A DNA stretch of 5,078 nucleotides from NCBI GenBank assembly GCA_958418185.1, contig CATZEP010000108.1, positions 1 through 5,078 on the forward strand, read 5' to 3'. Position numbers and translations under genes: made by a program. The notes below the pieces were generated by a model that worked only from the letters and a program-made list of their open reading frames with translations, was not told where the DNA came from and did no database searches. Every line of letters starts with the position of its first letter. Position 1 is the first letter of the stretch. Shown here in pieces: positions 1-5,078 of the stretch. Origin of the DNA: an uncultured Collinsella sp. (lineage in GTDB: Bacteria; Actinomycetota; Coriobacteriia; Coriobacteriales; Coriobacteriaceae).

Positions 1-196
1 GCCTTCGCTCGAGGTGCTCCGCGAGCGTCTGGTCGGTCGCGGTACCGAGACGCCCGAGACGATCGAGCTGCGTATGGCAAACGCCGCCCATGAGCTTGCC
101 CTTGCCGACCGCTACGACGACGTCGTGGTTAATGACGATCTCGACCGCGCGACCGATGAGCTCGTTCGCGTTCTCGATATGCATGAAAGGATCTGA
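1..196 (+). CDS. gmk: Guanylate kinase, C-terminal part (5' end outside window)
   Basis: This is the last 64 codons of a gene that begins before the window; the reading frame is open from base 2 to the TGA at 194-196. Guanylate kinase phosphorylates GMP (or dGMP) to the diphosphate using ATP, a cytoplasmic step of purine nucleotide synthesis. The visible part has the C-terminal family pattern: a start like PSLEVLRERLVGRGTE, the arginine-rich lid region (RLVGRGTETPE), the helix with RMANAAHEL, then RYDDVVVNDDLDRA, matching the typical YD-x-V-x-N-DDL segment near the end of Gmk. The P-loop and GMP-binding residues lie outside the window and cannot be checked. The stop codon is 5 nt upstream of rpoZ, so the two genes are almost certainly co-transcribed; gmk-rpoZ pairing is common in bacteria. 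Identification is firm despite truncation. Confidence 0.93.
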   Translation, partial: PSLEVLRERLVGRGTETPETIELRMANAAHELALADRYDDVVVNDDLDRATDELVRVLDMHERI

Positions 197-199
197 GGT
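186..199 (+). promoter_or_regulatory. Ribosome-binding site of rpoZ, inside the end of gmk
   Basis: AAAGGA at 186-191 lies 10 nt before the GTG start at 202, and GAGGT at 195-199 lies only 2 nt before it. The first has the more usable spacing. Both overlap the last codons or stop of gmk, so rpoZ translation is probably coupled to translation of gmk. No other start codon in this frame lies close to either site, which supports GTG as the start. Confidence 0.55.
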
Positions 200-201
200 C
201 C

Positions 202-483
202 GTGTCCGTTGTAAAGCCTTGCATTGACGATCTTCTGGAGAAGACCGATCACAACCGCTTCCTGCTCGCCTCGCTTGCCTCCAAGCGCGCCTGCGACATT
301 AACAGCATGCTGCGCGGCCAGCACAACCGCGTGCTCGCCGTTCAGGATGTCGACGACATCACCATTGCACTCTCCGGTGCCGATACCATTTCGATGGCTA
401 TGGACGAGATCGTCGACGGCGATATCTCCTACGACGAGGCCCGTTATGAGAAGGCGCTCGGCCACAAGGTTGCTGAAGCCTAA
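202..483 (+). CDS. rpoZ: DNA-directed RNA polymerase omega subunit
   Basis: A 93-residue protein starting with GTG and ending with TAA at 481-483. Omega binds the beta' subunit and helps assemble and stabilise RNA polymerase; in some bacteria it also forms part of a ppGpp site. The sequence shows the conserved N-terminal core IDDLLEKTDHNRFLL (residues 8-22), followed by the hallmark basic helix ASKRACDINSML (26-37), equivalent to the AxKRAxxI motif of omega. The second half is acidic and less conserved, ending in a helix around residues 77-91. The length is normal for Gram-positive omega proteins. It follows gmk by 5 nt and abuts thiI directly, implying one transcript. The CDIN form of the core resembles my recollection of coriobacterial omega proteins, which is one reason for the taxonomic guess. 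Confidence 0.93.
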   Translation: MSVVKPCIDDLLEKTDHNRFLLASLASKRACDINSMLRGQHNRVLAVQDVDDITIALSGADTISMAMDEIVDGDISYDEARYEKALGHKVAEA

Positions 484-1728
484 ATGGCAGCCCGCGTCTG
501 CCTGGTCCACTATCACGAGGTTGGACTGAAGGGCAAGAACCGCGCACATTTTGAGCATATCCTCATGGATAACATCAAGGCGGCCTTGGCCGCCTTTTCC
601 GTGAATGCCGTGTCTCGAATTTCCGGTTATATCCTCGTGACCTTTAACGAGCATCAGGCCGACGAGGCGGCGCGCGTCATTCGCACCGTCCCCGGCGTTG
701 CCCGCGTGTCCCTGGCGTACCACACCAACCGCGACCCGCAGGAGTACTGCGCCGCCGCCGTGAAGGCGCTGCGCGAATTTGGTCCCTTCGAGTCGTTTAA
801 GGTGCATGCCAAGCGCTCTAACACCGACTATGAGCTCACCTCGATTGATATCAATCGACAGGTTGGCGAGGTACTGTGCGAGGCGTTTCCCGATAAAAAG
901 GTCCAGATGCACGATCCCGACGCGATGGTGCACGTGCTGGTGGTACAGGGTAGCGTCTACGTTTATGCGCGCTCCGAGCGCGGCGTGGGCGGTCTGCCGG
1001 TGGGTTCTGCCGGCAAGGTCGTGACGCTGCTTTCCTCAGGCATCGATTCTCCGGTGGCGACCTGGATGCTCGCGCGCCGCGGCGCGGTGTGCGTGCCGAT
1101 ACATTTTTCCGGCCGTCCGCAGACGCCCGATACGAGCGAGTATTTGGTGCAGGACATCATCCGTGCGCTTGAGCCGGGTGTCCAGATCGGTCGCCTGTAC
1201 GTAGTCCCGTTTGGCGACTGCCAGCGCGAGATTTCGGTTACCTGCCCCAGCAACCTGCGCGTGATCATGTACCGTCGCATCATGTATTCGGTTGCCGAGC
1301 GCATCGCGCATATCGAGGGCGCCAAGGCTATCGTGACCGGCGAATCGCTCGGTCAGGTTGCCTCCCAGACGCTCGAGAACATCATGGCCGTCAACGAGGC
1401 CGTGAAGATCCCCGTGTTCCGTCCGTTGATCGGTTCGGACAAGCAGGAGATCATCGCACGCGCTGAGGAAATCGGTACCTTCGATATCTCGACCGAGGCT
1501 GCTCCCGATTGCTGCACGCTTTTTATGCCGCGCCGCCCCGAGACGCACGCCAAACCCGATGCCGTGCACGAGGCTTGGGAGCTGTTCGATCACGAGGAGA
1601 TGATTGAGCGTTTGCTCAAACAGACCGAGTATATCGACTTCGAGAGCAACACGTATAAGGCCCCTAAGACCTTAAAACGCAAACATTCCGAGCTCGCTCC
1701 ACGTGAGATTTACCAAGATCACGAATAA
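484..1728 (+). CDS. thiI: tRNA 4-thiouridine synthetase ThiI (no rhodanese domain)
   Basis: A 414-residue cytoplasmic enzyme. ThiI adenylates uridine 8 of tRNA and inserts sulfur supplied as a persulfide by a cysteine desulfurase; in many bacteria it also supplies sulfur for the thiamine thiazole. The N-terminus, YHEVGLKGKNR (10-20), matches the family's YGE-x-x-LKGKNR opening and fixes the start. A THUMP RNA-binding domain spans roughly residues 60-165, followed by the signature GVGGLPVGSAGKV (167-179). The PP-loop ATPase motif is SSGIDSP (184-190), with Ser185 where SGGxDS normally has Gly. Further conserved segments are TGESLGQVASQT (285-296) and PDCCTLF (341-347), containing the family cysteine region. 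The protein ends soon after this domain, so it lacks the C-terminal rhodanese domain of the E. coli enzyme and resembles the shorter Bacillus type. The ATG directly follows the rpoZ stop (TAAATG) with only weak Shine-Dalgarno-like sequence (GAAG at 475-478), suggesting reinitiation after rpoZ. A terminator follows. Confidence 0.95.
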   Translation: MAARVCLVHYHEVGLKGKNRAHFEHILMDNIKAALAAFSVNAVSRISGYILVTFNEHQADEAARVIRTVPGVARVSLAYHTNRDPQEYCAAAVKALREFGPFESFKVHAKRSNTDYELTSIDINRQVGEVLCEAFPDKKVQMHDPDAMVHVLVVQGSVYVYARSERGVGGLPVGSAGKVVTLLSSGIDSPVATWMLARRGAVCVPIHFSGRPQTPDTSEYLVQDIIRALEPGVQIGRLYVVPFGDCQREISVTCPSNLRVIMYRRIMYSVAERIAHIEGAKAIVTGESLGQVASQTLENIMAVNEAVKIPVFRPLIGSDKQEIIARAEEIGTFDISTEAAPDCCTLFMPRRPETHAKPDAVHEAWELFDHEEMIERLLKQTEYIDFESNTYKAPKTLKRKHSELAPREIYQDHE

Positions 1729-1738
1729 TGTTGTGTAT

Positions 1739-1772
1739 AGACCGGCGGTGATTTTGCATCGTCGGTCTTTTT
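1739..1772 (+). terminator. Rho-independent terminator after thiI
   Basis: The arms AGACCGGCGGTG (1739-1750) and CATCGTCGGTCT (1757-1768) pair over 12 bp with two G-T wobbles and no mismatch, around a six-base loop (ATTTTG). The 3' arm runs into a five-T tract (1768-1772). It begins 10 nt after the thiI stop, so it should end the gmk-rpoZ-thiI transcript. There is no matching T-run on the opposite strand, so it acts in the plus direction only. Confidence 0.93.
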
Positions 1773-1843
1773 CTATCTGGGCATTAGGCGATAAACGGTT
1801 CATTTGTCGACGTGTGCCTGAATAAATGGACACTTTTCCGCAA

Positions 1844-1878
1844 GGTTTTGGTCAGCTTTTGGTTTGACCGCGAAAACC
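1844..1878. repeat. Interrupted palindrome with embedded direct repeat upstream of comEA
   Basis: GGTTTTGGTCA (1844-1854) is complementary to TGACC (1865-1869) plus AAAACC (1873-1878), giving 11 paired bases with a three-base bulge (GCG, 1870-1872) and a ten-base loop. Within it, TTTTGGT occurs twice (1846-1852 and 1857-1863), 11 nt apart start to start, about one helical turn. It lies 64 nt before the comEA start in a 214-nt non-coding gap that otherwise shows only the thiI terminator and a weaker imperfect hairpin (1798-1805 with 1824-1831). It could be an operator or an RNA hairpin in the comEA leader. It is not followed by a T-tract, so it is not a terminator. Its function is unknown, and part of the match could be chance. 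Confidence 0.4.
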
Positions 1879-1928
1879 GGTGTGGGCGTGCGGAGGCTGC
1901 GGCGTTCGTTTCCTGACACGATGGTGTT

Positions 1929-1936
1929 GGGAGGTG
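1929..1936 (+). promoter_or_regulatory. Strong Shine-Dalgarno that fixes the comEA start
   Basis: GGGAGGTG lies 6 nt before the ATG at 1943. It decides between that ATG and an in-frame ATG at 1880, which has no comparable site and would add 21 residues rich in Cys, Trp and Gly that do not look like part of the protein. Confidence 0.85.
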
Positions 1937-1942
1937 TTTGCT

Positions 1943-2653
1943 ATGGCGCAGCGCGAGCAACACGAACGGGTTAAACGGATGGACCGCTGGGCAGAAAAGC
2001 TGCTCGGCCATAAGGCGATGGTCGTGGCGATCCTGGTTGTCATTGCCGCCGCGAGCGGCTTGGCGATGGCAGGTTTTGGTGGTCACTCCAGCGACGTATC
2101 GATTGAGCGTAGTGATGAGGCGAGCGCCTCGGATGTGCGCGGGGCCGGGGATGCCTCTCCTGACAATGCCGATGAGCCGTCTGCCAAGAGCTCCTCTGCT
2201 GCCGAGGTGTACGTCGATGTTGATGGCGCCGTTGTGAAGCCTGGCGTGTACCGGCTTAAAGATGGAGCACGGGTGTCCCAGGCGATTGATGCCGCCGGAG
2301 GGCTTACGGCCGAGGCGGATGTGACGGTTCTTAACCGTGCGTCCAAGATCACCGATGGTCAAAAGATCTATGTGCCGACGGTAGGGGAGCAACAAACGGC
2401 TGCGGCCGTCGGCGCCGCCGAAAGCAGTGCTTCCACGACCCCTGGTACAGGGTCTTCGTCGGGACTTGTGAATATCAATACGGCAAGTGCGGCGGAGCTG
2501 CAGACGCTTTCGGGCATCGGGCCTTCTATGGCCCAGTCAATTATCGACGAACGGACGCAAAACGGGGCCTTTGCCTCGGTCGATGACCTTATGCGCGTAT
2601 CGGGGATCGGTGAGAAGAAACTCGCCAAAATTAAAGATTGCATCTGCGTATGA
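1943..2653 (+). CDS. comEA: Competence protein ComEA, membrane-anchored DNA receptor
   Basis: A 236-residue protein. ComEA binds incoming double-stranded DNA non-specifically at the outer face of the membrane and delivers it to the ComEC channel during natural transformation. Residues 1-24 form a charged cytoplasmic tail. One hydrophobic segment (about 25-44, AMVVAILVV...GLAMAG) serves as an uncleaved anchor. A low-complexity Ser/Asp/Ala linker (about 45-87) leads to an SLBB domain (about 88-145: VYVDVDGAVVKPGVYRL at its start, IYVP at its end). A second Ser/Thr/Gly linker (146-174) precedes the C-terminal helix-hairpin-helix pair: NINTASAAELQTLSGIG (177-193) and the second hairpin with GIG at 221-223. 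The length and architecture are those of Gram-positive ComEA. The C-terminus KDCICV carries two cysteines. The start at 1943 is chosen for its strong ribosome-binding site. The last codons overlap comEC (ATGA), so the two are translationally coupled. No comEB lies between them. Confidence 0.95.
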   Translation: MAQREQHERVKRMDRWAEKLLGHKAMVVAILVVIAAASGLAMAGFGGHSSDVSIERSDEASASDVRGAGDASPDNADEPSAKSSSAAEVYVDVDGAVVKPGVYRLKDGARVSQAIDAAGGLTAEADVTVLNRASKITDGQKIYVPTVGEQQTAAAVGAAESSASTTPGTGSSSGLVNINTASAAELQTLSGIGPSMAQSIIDERTQNGAFASVDDLMRVSGIGEKKLAKIKDCICV

Positions 2654-4953
2654 GTGCGACCGAGCGCGAGCATGTGATGCCACCGCGCCCATTGATGCCG
2701 TGGGCGATAGCCCTTTGTGCCGGCTTGTGTGCGAGCTGTGGGTTAGTGCTTAACATGGCGGCCGATGCGCTGCTGGGAGAGCGGGCGGTGCCCGTCACAT
2801 TGCTTATGGCCATTCCCGTTGCGGCAGCAGGGTGCATCGTATTGGCTCGGTCCTGCATGCGCCTTGTGCGGTGGAGGCGATGGCTGTATGCCGCGGCCCT
2901 CGGCCTCGTGGCGGGAGCGGTCGTGTCCGCGGGTTGGGTGATAGGGGCGCTGCGCGCTTCGAGGGCGTTGGATAATCGGGCTGCGAGCAGTCTCGAGTTT
3001 GTTGTGTACGGCGACCCGTCCATCAATGACGGTGCGTACTCCTATACCTGTGATGCGTATGCGGGCGAAAAGCGTTTGGGTCAGGTACGGCTGTCGTGTG
3101 ATCGCGAGCTTGGCGCCGGTTCGCATGTACGTGCTATCGGTCGAATTTCGCGCTTTGAGAATGATGCGTATGGGCGCTCACGCGTGCTTCGGGGCGAGCT
3201 TCGAAAGGTTAAAGTCGTCCGGTTGGTATCGATCGACGAGGGCCCTCCAGGCCCGTTGTCTTGGCTTCGAAACGAGCTCCTTGCCGTTATCGCGCCCGCG
3301 ACCGATCCAGCGCGCTCGCTCATTGCCGGCGTTGTCTGTGGACGCTCGTCCGAGCTGCGCGCCCAGCCGGCGGGCGACTGGTTTTCGGTAACGGGCACCG
3401 CACATCTCGTCGCCGTCTCGGGCAGCCATCTTGCCATCGTCGGTTTTGTGATTGAGAGCGCACTGCAAAAGACGCGTCTCTCTCGTGGGCTTCAGCGGGG
3501 GCTGTTGGTGCTGGCCCTCGCTGCCTATGCCGTTTTTACGGGCGCTTCGCCCTCGGCCGTGCGCGCGTGCTCTATGGTGGCGGCGTCGCTTGTCGCCAAC
3601 GGCGCCGGGCGTCGTCAGCATGGCCTCTCGGCTCTATTTTTGACCATGGCAATCTTTGTGTTGCTCCGGCCGACAGTGCTGTTCGAAATGGGCTTTCAGC
3701 TTTCGTGCGCCAGTGTTTTTGCCATCCTTTGCTTTTGCCCCTACGCCACCTACGCCTTGGGCGAGCTGGGTGTGCCATCGGGTGTCGCCAGCGTTTTGTC
3801 TGTCACGTTGTGCTCACAACTCGCGACACTTCCCGTAACCATTCCCACATTTGGGACGTTTTCGCTCATTGCCCCGCTTGCAAATGCCGTGATCGGTCCG
3901 GTGATAAGCGTGCTGCTCGCATCGTCGGTTGTGCTGGCACCCTGCTCGCTTGTTCCGCTTTTGCGTCACGGGGCGCTCGTGGTACCCATGATTGTCGCTC
4001 GCTGCGCCCTGTTCTTTGAGCAGCTCTTTGCTACCGTTCCGGGTGCATCCGTAAGCGTGCCGCCCGATACGCCCTTGGTATACGTGGTGCCGTTTGTGCT
4101 GGCGGTCCTCTTGGTCTGGTGGCCACGCCCCCGCGCACGGAGCATGGCAGTGGGGCTGCTGTGTTTGATGCTTGCAGCGGGTGTTCCGTATGTCTATTGG
4201 GATCGATGCGCGCCGCCTTCGGTGACGGTCCTCGATGTTGGCCAGGCCGATGCGATTCTGGTTCGTCAGGGTATCGCCGTGGCGCTCGTCGACTGCGGGC
4301 TCGATGAGCGCGTGGTGTCGGCGTTGGTTCGCAATAACGTCCACCATATCGACGTCGTCTTCGTGACGCATTGGGATGAAGACCATTGGGGTGGCCTTCC
4401 CGACGTGCTCGATCAGTTTTCGGTTGGAACCATTGCGGTTGCAGCCGATGCGCTGGACGGTGCGCCTGCTGAGGTCCTGAATCGCTCCGGCGTAACGTAT
4501 CGGCAGGTGGCCCGTGCAGACACGGTTGATATCGGCGCATTTCAGGCTCGTGTGATGTGGCCGTTTGATACGGTGGATGGCGAGGGTAATGAGGACTCGC
4601 TTGTCTTGCTGCTCTCCTATGCTCGGGAAGGCAAGAGCCTGCGTATGCTCCTCACTGGTGATGCCGAGCTCGATCAGGAGCGCGAGTTTGTACAGGAGGT
4701 GGGCGATATCGATGTGCTCAAGCTGGGGCATCACGGCTCAAAAGTTTCCGTCGACACAGACCTGCTGGAAACGCTTAAGCCCGAGCTCTCTATCGCGAGC
4801 GCCGGCGAGGGGAATCGTTACGGCCATCCGTCGGATGCCTGCATCGATGCAGTTAAGGAAGCGGGTGGTGCGTTCGCATGCACCATCGAACACGGCGACA
4901 TTACCGTCACGCCGACCGCGAAGGGCTTTGCCATGCGATGCCAGCGACCGTGA
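2650..4953 (+). CDS. comEC: Competence protein ComEC, DNA channel with nuclease-like domain
   Basis: A 767-residue multispanning membrane protein that forms the channel for one DNA strand. N-terminal hydrophobic segments lie at about 15-36, 47-66 and 78-101. An extracytoplasmic OB-type (DUF4131-like) loop spans about 108-200 and contains Cys134 and Cys150. The Competence domain (about 220-490) contains the family motifs HLVAVSGSH (252-260) and SPSAVRA (300-306) and many further helices; a last helix lies at about 499-516. The C-terminal metallo-beta-lactamase domain (about 524-767) has DVGQADA (529-535), THWDEDH (573-579), LLTGD (667-671), GHHGS (693-697) and YGHP (724-727). All expected metal-ligand positions are therefore present, and the domain is probably active, presumably degrading the non-transported strand. 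The ATG at 2650 overlaps the comEA stop as ATGA and lacks a clear Shine-Dalgarno, which points to coupled translation. An in-frame TTG at 2638 would add four residues and an ATG at 2677 would remove nine; both seem less likely. The length is typical for full ComEC/Rec2 proteins. Confidence 0.96.
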   Translation: MSATEREHVMPPRPLMPWAIALCAGLCASCGLVLNMAADALLGERAVPVTLLMAIPVAAAGCIVLARSCMRLVRWRRWLYAAALGLVAGAVVSAGWVIGALRASRALDNRAASSLEFVVYGDPSINDGAYSYTCDAYAGEKRLGQVRLSCDRELGAGSHVRAIGRISRFENDAYGRSRVLRGELRKVKVVRLVSIDEGPPGPLSWLRNELLAVIAPATDPARSLIAGVVCGRSSELRAQPAGDWFSVTGTAHLVAVSGSHLAIVGFVIESALQKTRLSRGLQRGLLVLALAAYAVFTGASPSAVRACSMVAASLVANGAGRRQHGLSALFLTMAIFVLLRPTVLFEMGFQLSCASVFAILCFCPYATYALGELGVPSGVASVLSVTLCSQLATLPVTIPTFGTFSLIAPLANAVIGPVISVLLASSVVLAPCSLVPLLRHGALVVPMIVARCALFFEQLFATVPGASVSVPPDTPLVYVVPFVLAVLLVWWPRPRARSMAVGLLCLMLAAGVPYVYWDRCAPPSVTVLDVGQADAILVRQGIAVALVDCGLDERVVSALVRNNVHHIDVVFVTHWDEDHWGGLPDVLDQFSVGTIAVAADALDGAPAEVLNRSGVTYRQVARADTVDIGAFQARVMWPFDTVDGEGNEDSLVLLLSYAREGKSLRMLLTGDAELDQEREFVQEVGDIDVLKLGHHGSKVSVDTDLLETLKPELSIASAGEGNRYGHPSDACIDAVKEAGGAFACTIEHGDITVTPTAKGFAMRCQRP

Positions 4954-4961
4954 TGCCGTCG

Positions 4962-4991
4962 TTGGCGCGGGACCAACCCCTGGGCTAAAAT
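4962..4991 (+). promoter_or_regulatory. Candidate sigma-70-type promoter for holA
   Basis: TTGGCG (4962-4967, 4 of 6 matches to TTGACA) and TAAAAT (4986-4991, 5 of 6 matches to TATAAT) are separated by 18 nt. Transcription would start near 4998, leaving a leader of roughly 34 nt before the downstream ATG. The -35 element overlaps a short GTTGG/CCAAC inverted repeat (4961-4965, 4973-4977). The site would let the downstream gene be expressed independently of the competence operon, which makes sense for an essential replication gene. Confidence 0.6.
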
Positions 4992-5020
4992 GGCACGGTA
5001 CAAACATGAGAGCCTGCGAG

Positions 5021-5027
5021 AGGGGAG
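5021..5027 (+). promoter_or_regulatory. Ribosome-binding site of holA
   Basis: AGGGGAG lies 4 nt before the ATG at 5032; counted from its AGGGG core the spacing is 6 nt. It supports the ATG at 5032 as a true start although only 15 full codons follow in the window. Confidence 0.75.
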
Positions 5028-5031
5028 CGCA

Positions 5032-5078
5032 ATGTCCGAAACCGGTCTGCTGCCGGCATATCTGATCGTCGGTAGCGA
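5032..5078 (+). CDS. holA: Probable DNA polymerase III delta subunit, N-terminal fragment (3' end outside window)
   Basis: Only the first 15 complete codons are visible: MSETGLLPAYLIVGS. HolA is the delta subunit of the clamp loader, the subunit that opens the beta sliding clamp during DNA replication. The visible residues fit the usual start of the delta family, a short lead followed by a strand such as PAYLIVG that precedes the Walker-A-like region. Position supports this: holA lies directly downstream of comEC in many Gram-positive genomes. It has its own ribosome-binding site and a candidate promoter and starts 78 nt after the comEC stop. The call rests on a short peptide plus gene order, so other genes cannot be fully excluded. 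Confidence 0.72.
   Translation, partial: MSETGLLPAYLIVGS

Noticed and set aside
112..933. Open frame of 273 codons on the minus strand
   Set aside because: It runs opposite rpoZ and thiI, which have strong family matches. Long antisense frames are expected in GC-rich coding sequence, and the translation shows no recognisable domain.
1798..1831. Possible hairpin GTTCATTT/AAATGGAC in the comEA leader, or a riboswitch
   Set aside because: It is eight pairs with a G-T wobble around an 18-nt loop, weak and AT-rich. I recognise no riboswitch core in the gap.
1864..1869. TTGACC as a -35 element for comEA
   Set aside because: No -10-like hexamer occurs 15-19 nt downstream, where the sequence is GC-rich.
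1880..1942. Upstream in-frame ATG extending comEA by 21 residues
   Set aside because: The added residues are rich in Cys, Trp and Gly, unlike a ComEA N-terminus, and the strong ribosome-binding site at 1929-1936 points to the ATG at 1943.
1784..2395. Open frame of 203 codons on the minus strand covering the comEA leader
   Set aside because: It mostly mirrors comEA in antisense. No family is recognisable, and the part over the leader looks non-coding.
3814..4734. Open frame of 306 codons on the minus strand
   Set aside because: It is antisense to comEC across its helices and nuclease motifs. The translation is rich in His, Arg and Gln without domain features, and no ribosome-binding site is evident.
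4961..4977. GTTGG/CCAAC inverted repeat as a terminator for comEC
   Set aside because: The stem is only 5 bp and no T-tract follows. It overlaps the -35 element of the holA promoter candidate.

Overview
The window looks chromosomal and housekeeping in nature, from a high-GC Gram-positive bacterium. The protein sequences, especially the omega subunit and the SSGIDSP form of ThiI, together with the gene order, suggest a member of the Coriobacteriia such as Collinsella. That assignment comes from recall of family sequences, not from a search. All genes are on the plus strand. I see no mobile elements, CRISPR arrays, rRNA or tRNA genes.

Region 1 (1-1728) is a tightly packed gene run: the 3' end of guanylate kinase (gmk), the RNA polymerase omega subunit gene (rpoZ) and a tRNA 4-thiouridine synthetase gene (thiI). 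The gmk stop and the rpoZ start are 5 nt apart, and the rpoZ stop abuts the thiI start (TAAATG). A strong intrinsic terminator at 1739-1772 closes this unit.

Region 2 (1773-1942) is a non-coding leader in front of the competence genes. It has no convincing sigma-70 promoter, but it carries an interrupted palindrome with an embedded direct repeat (1844-1878).

Region 3 (1943-4953) is a two-gene DNA-uptake operon. comEA encodes a membrane-anchored DNA-binding receptor (SLBB plus helix-hairpin-helix). comEC encodes the DNA channel fused to an apparently intact metallo-beta-lactamase-type nuclease domain. The genes overlap by four bases (ATGA), and comEB is absent. Together the products would bind double-stranded DNA at the cell surface and pass a single strand across the membrane.

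Region 4 (4954-5078) holds a good candidate promoter and ribosome-binding site, followed by the first codons of a gene I read as holA (DNA polymerase III delta subunit), the usual neighbour downstream of comEC in Gram-positive bacteria.

I did not find a clearly new biological system. The points most worth a second look are the palindrome upstream of comEA, the gmk-rpoZ-thiI arrangement, the altered PP-loop of ThiI, and a cysteine pair in the extracellular loop of ComEC.
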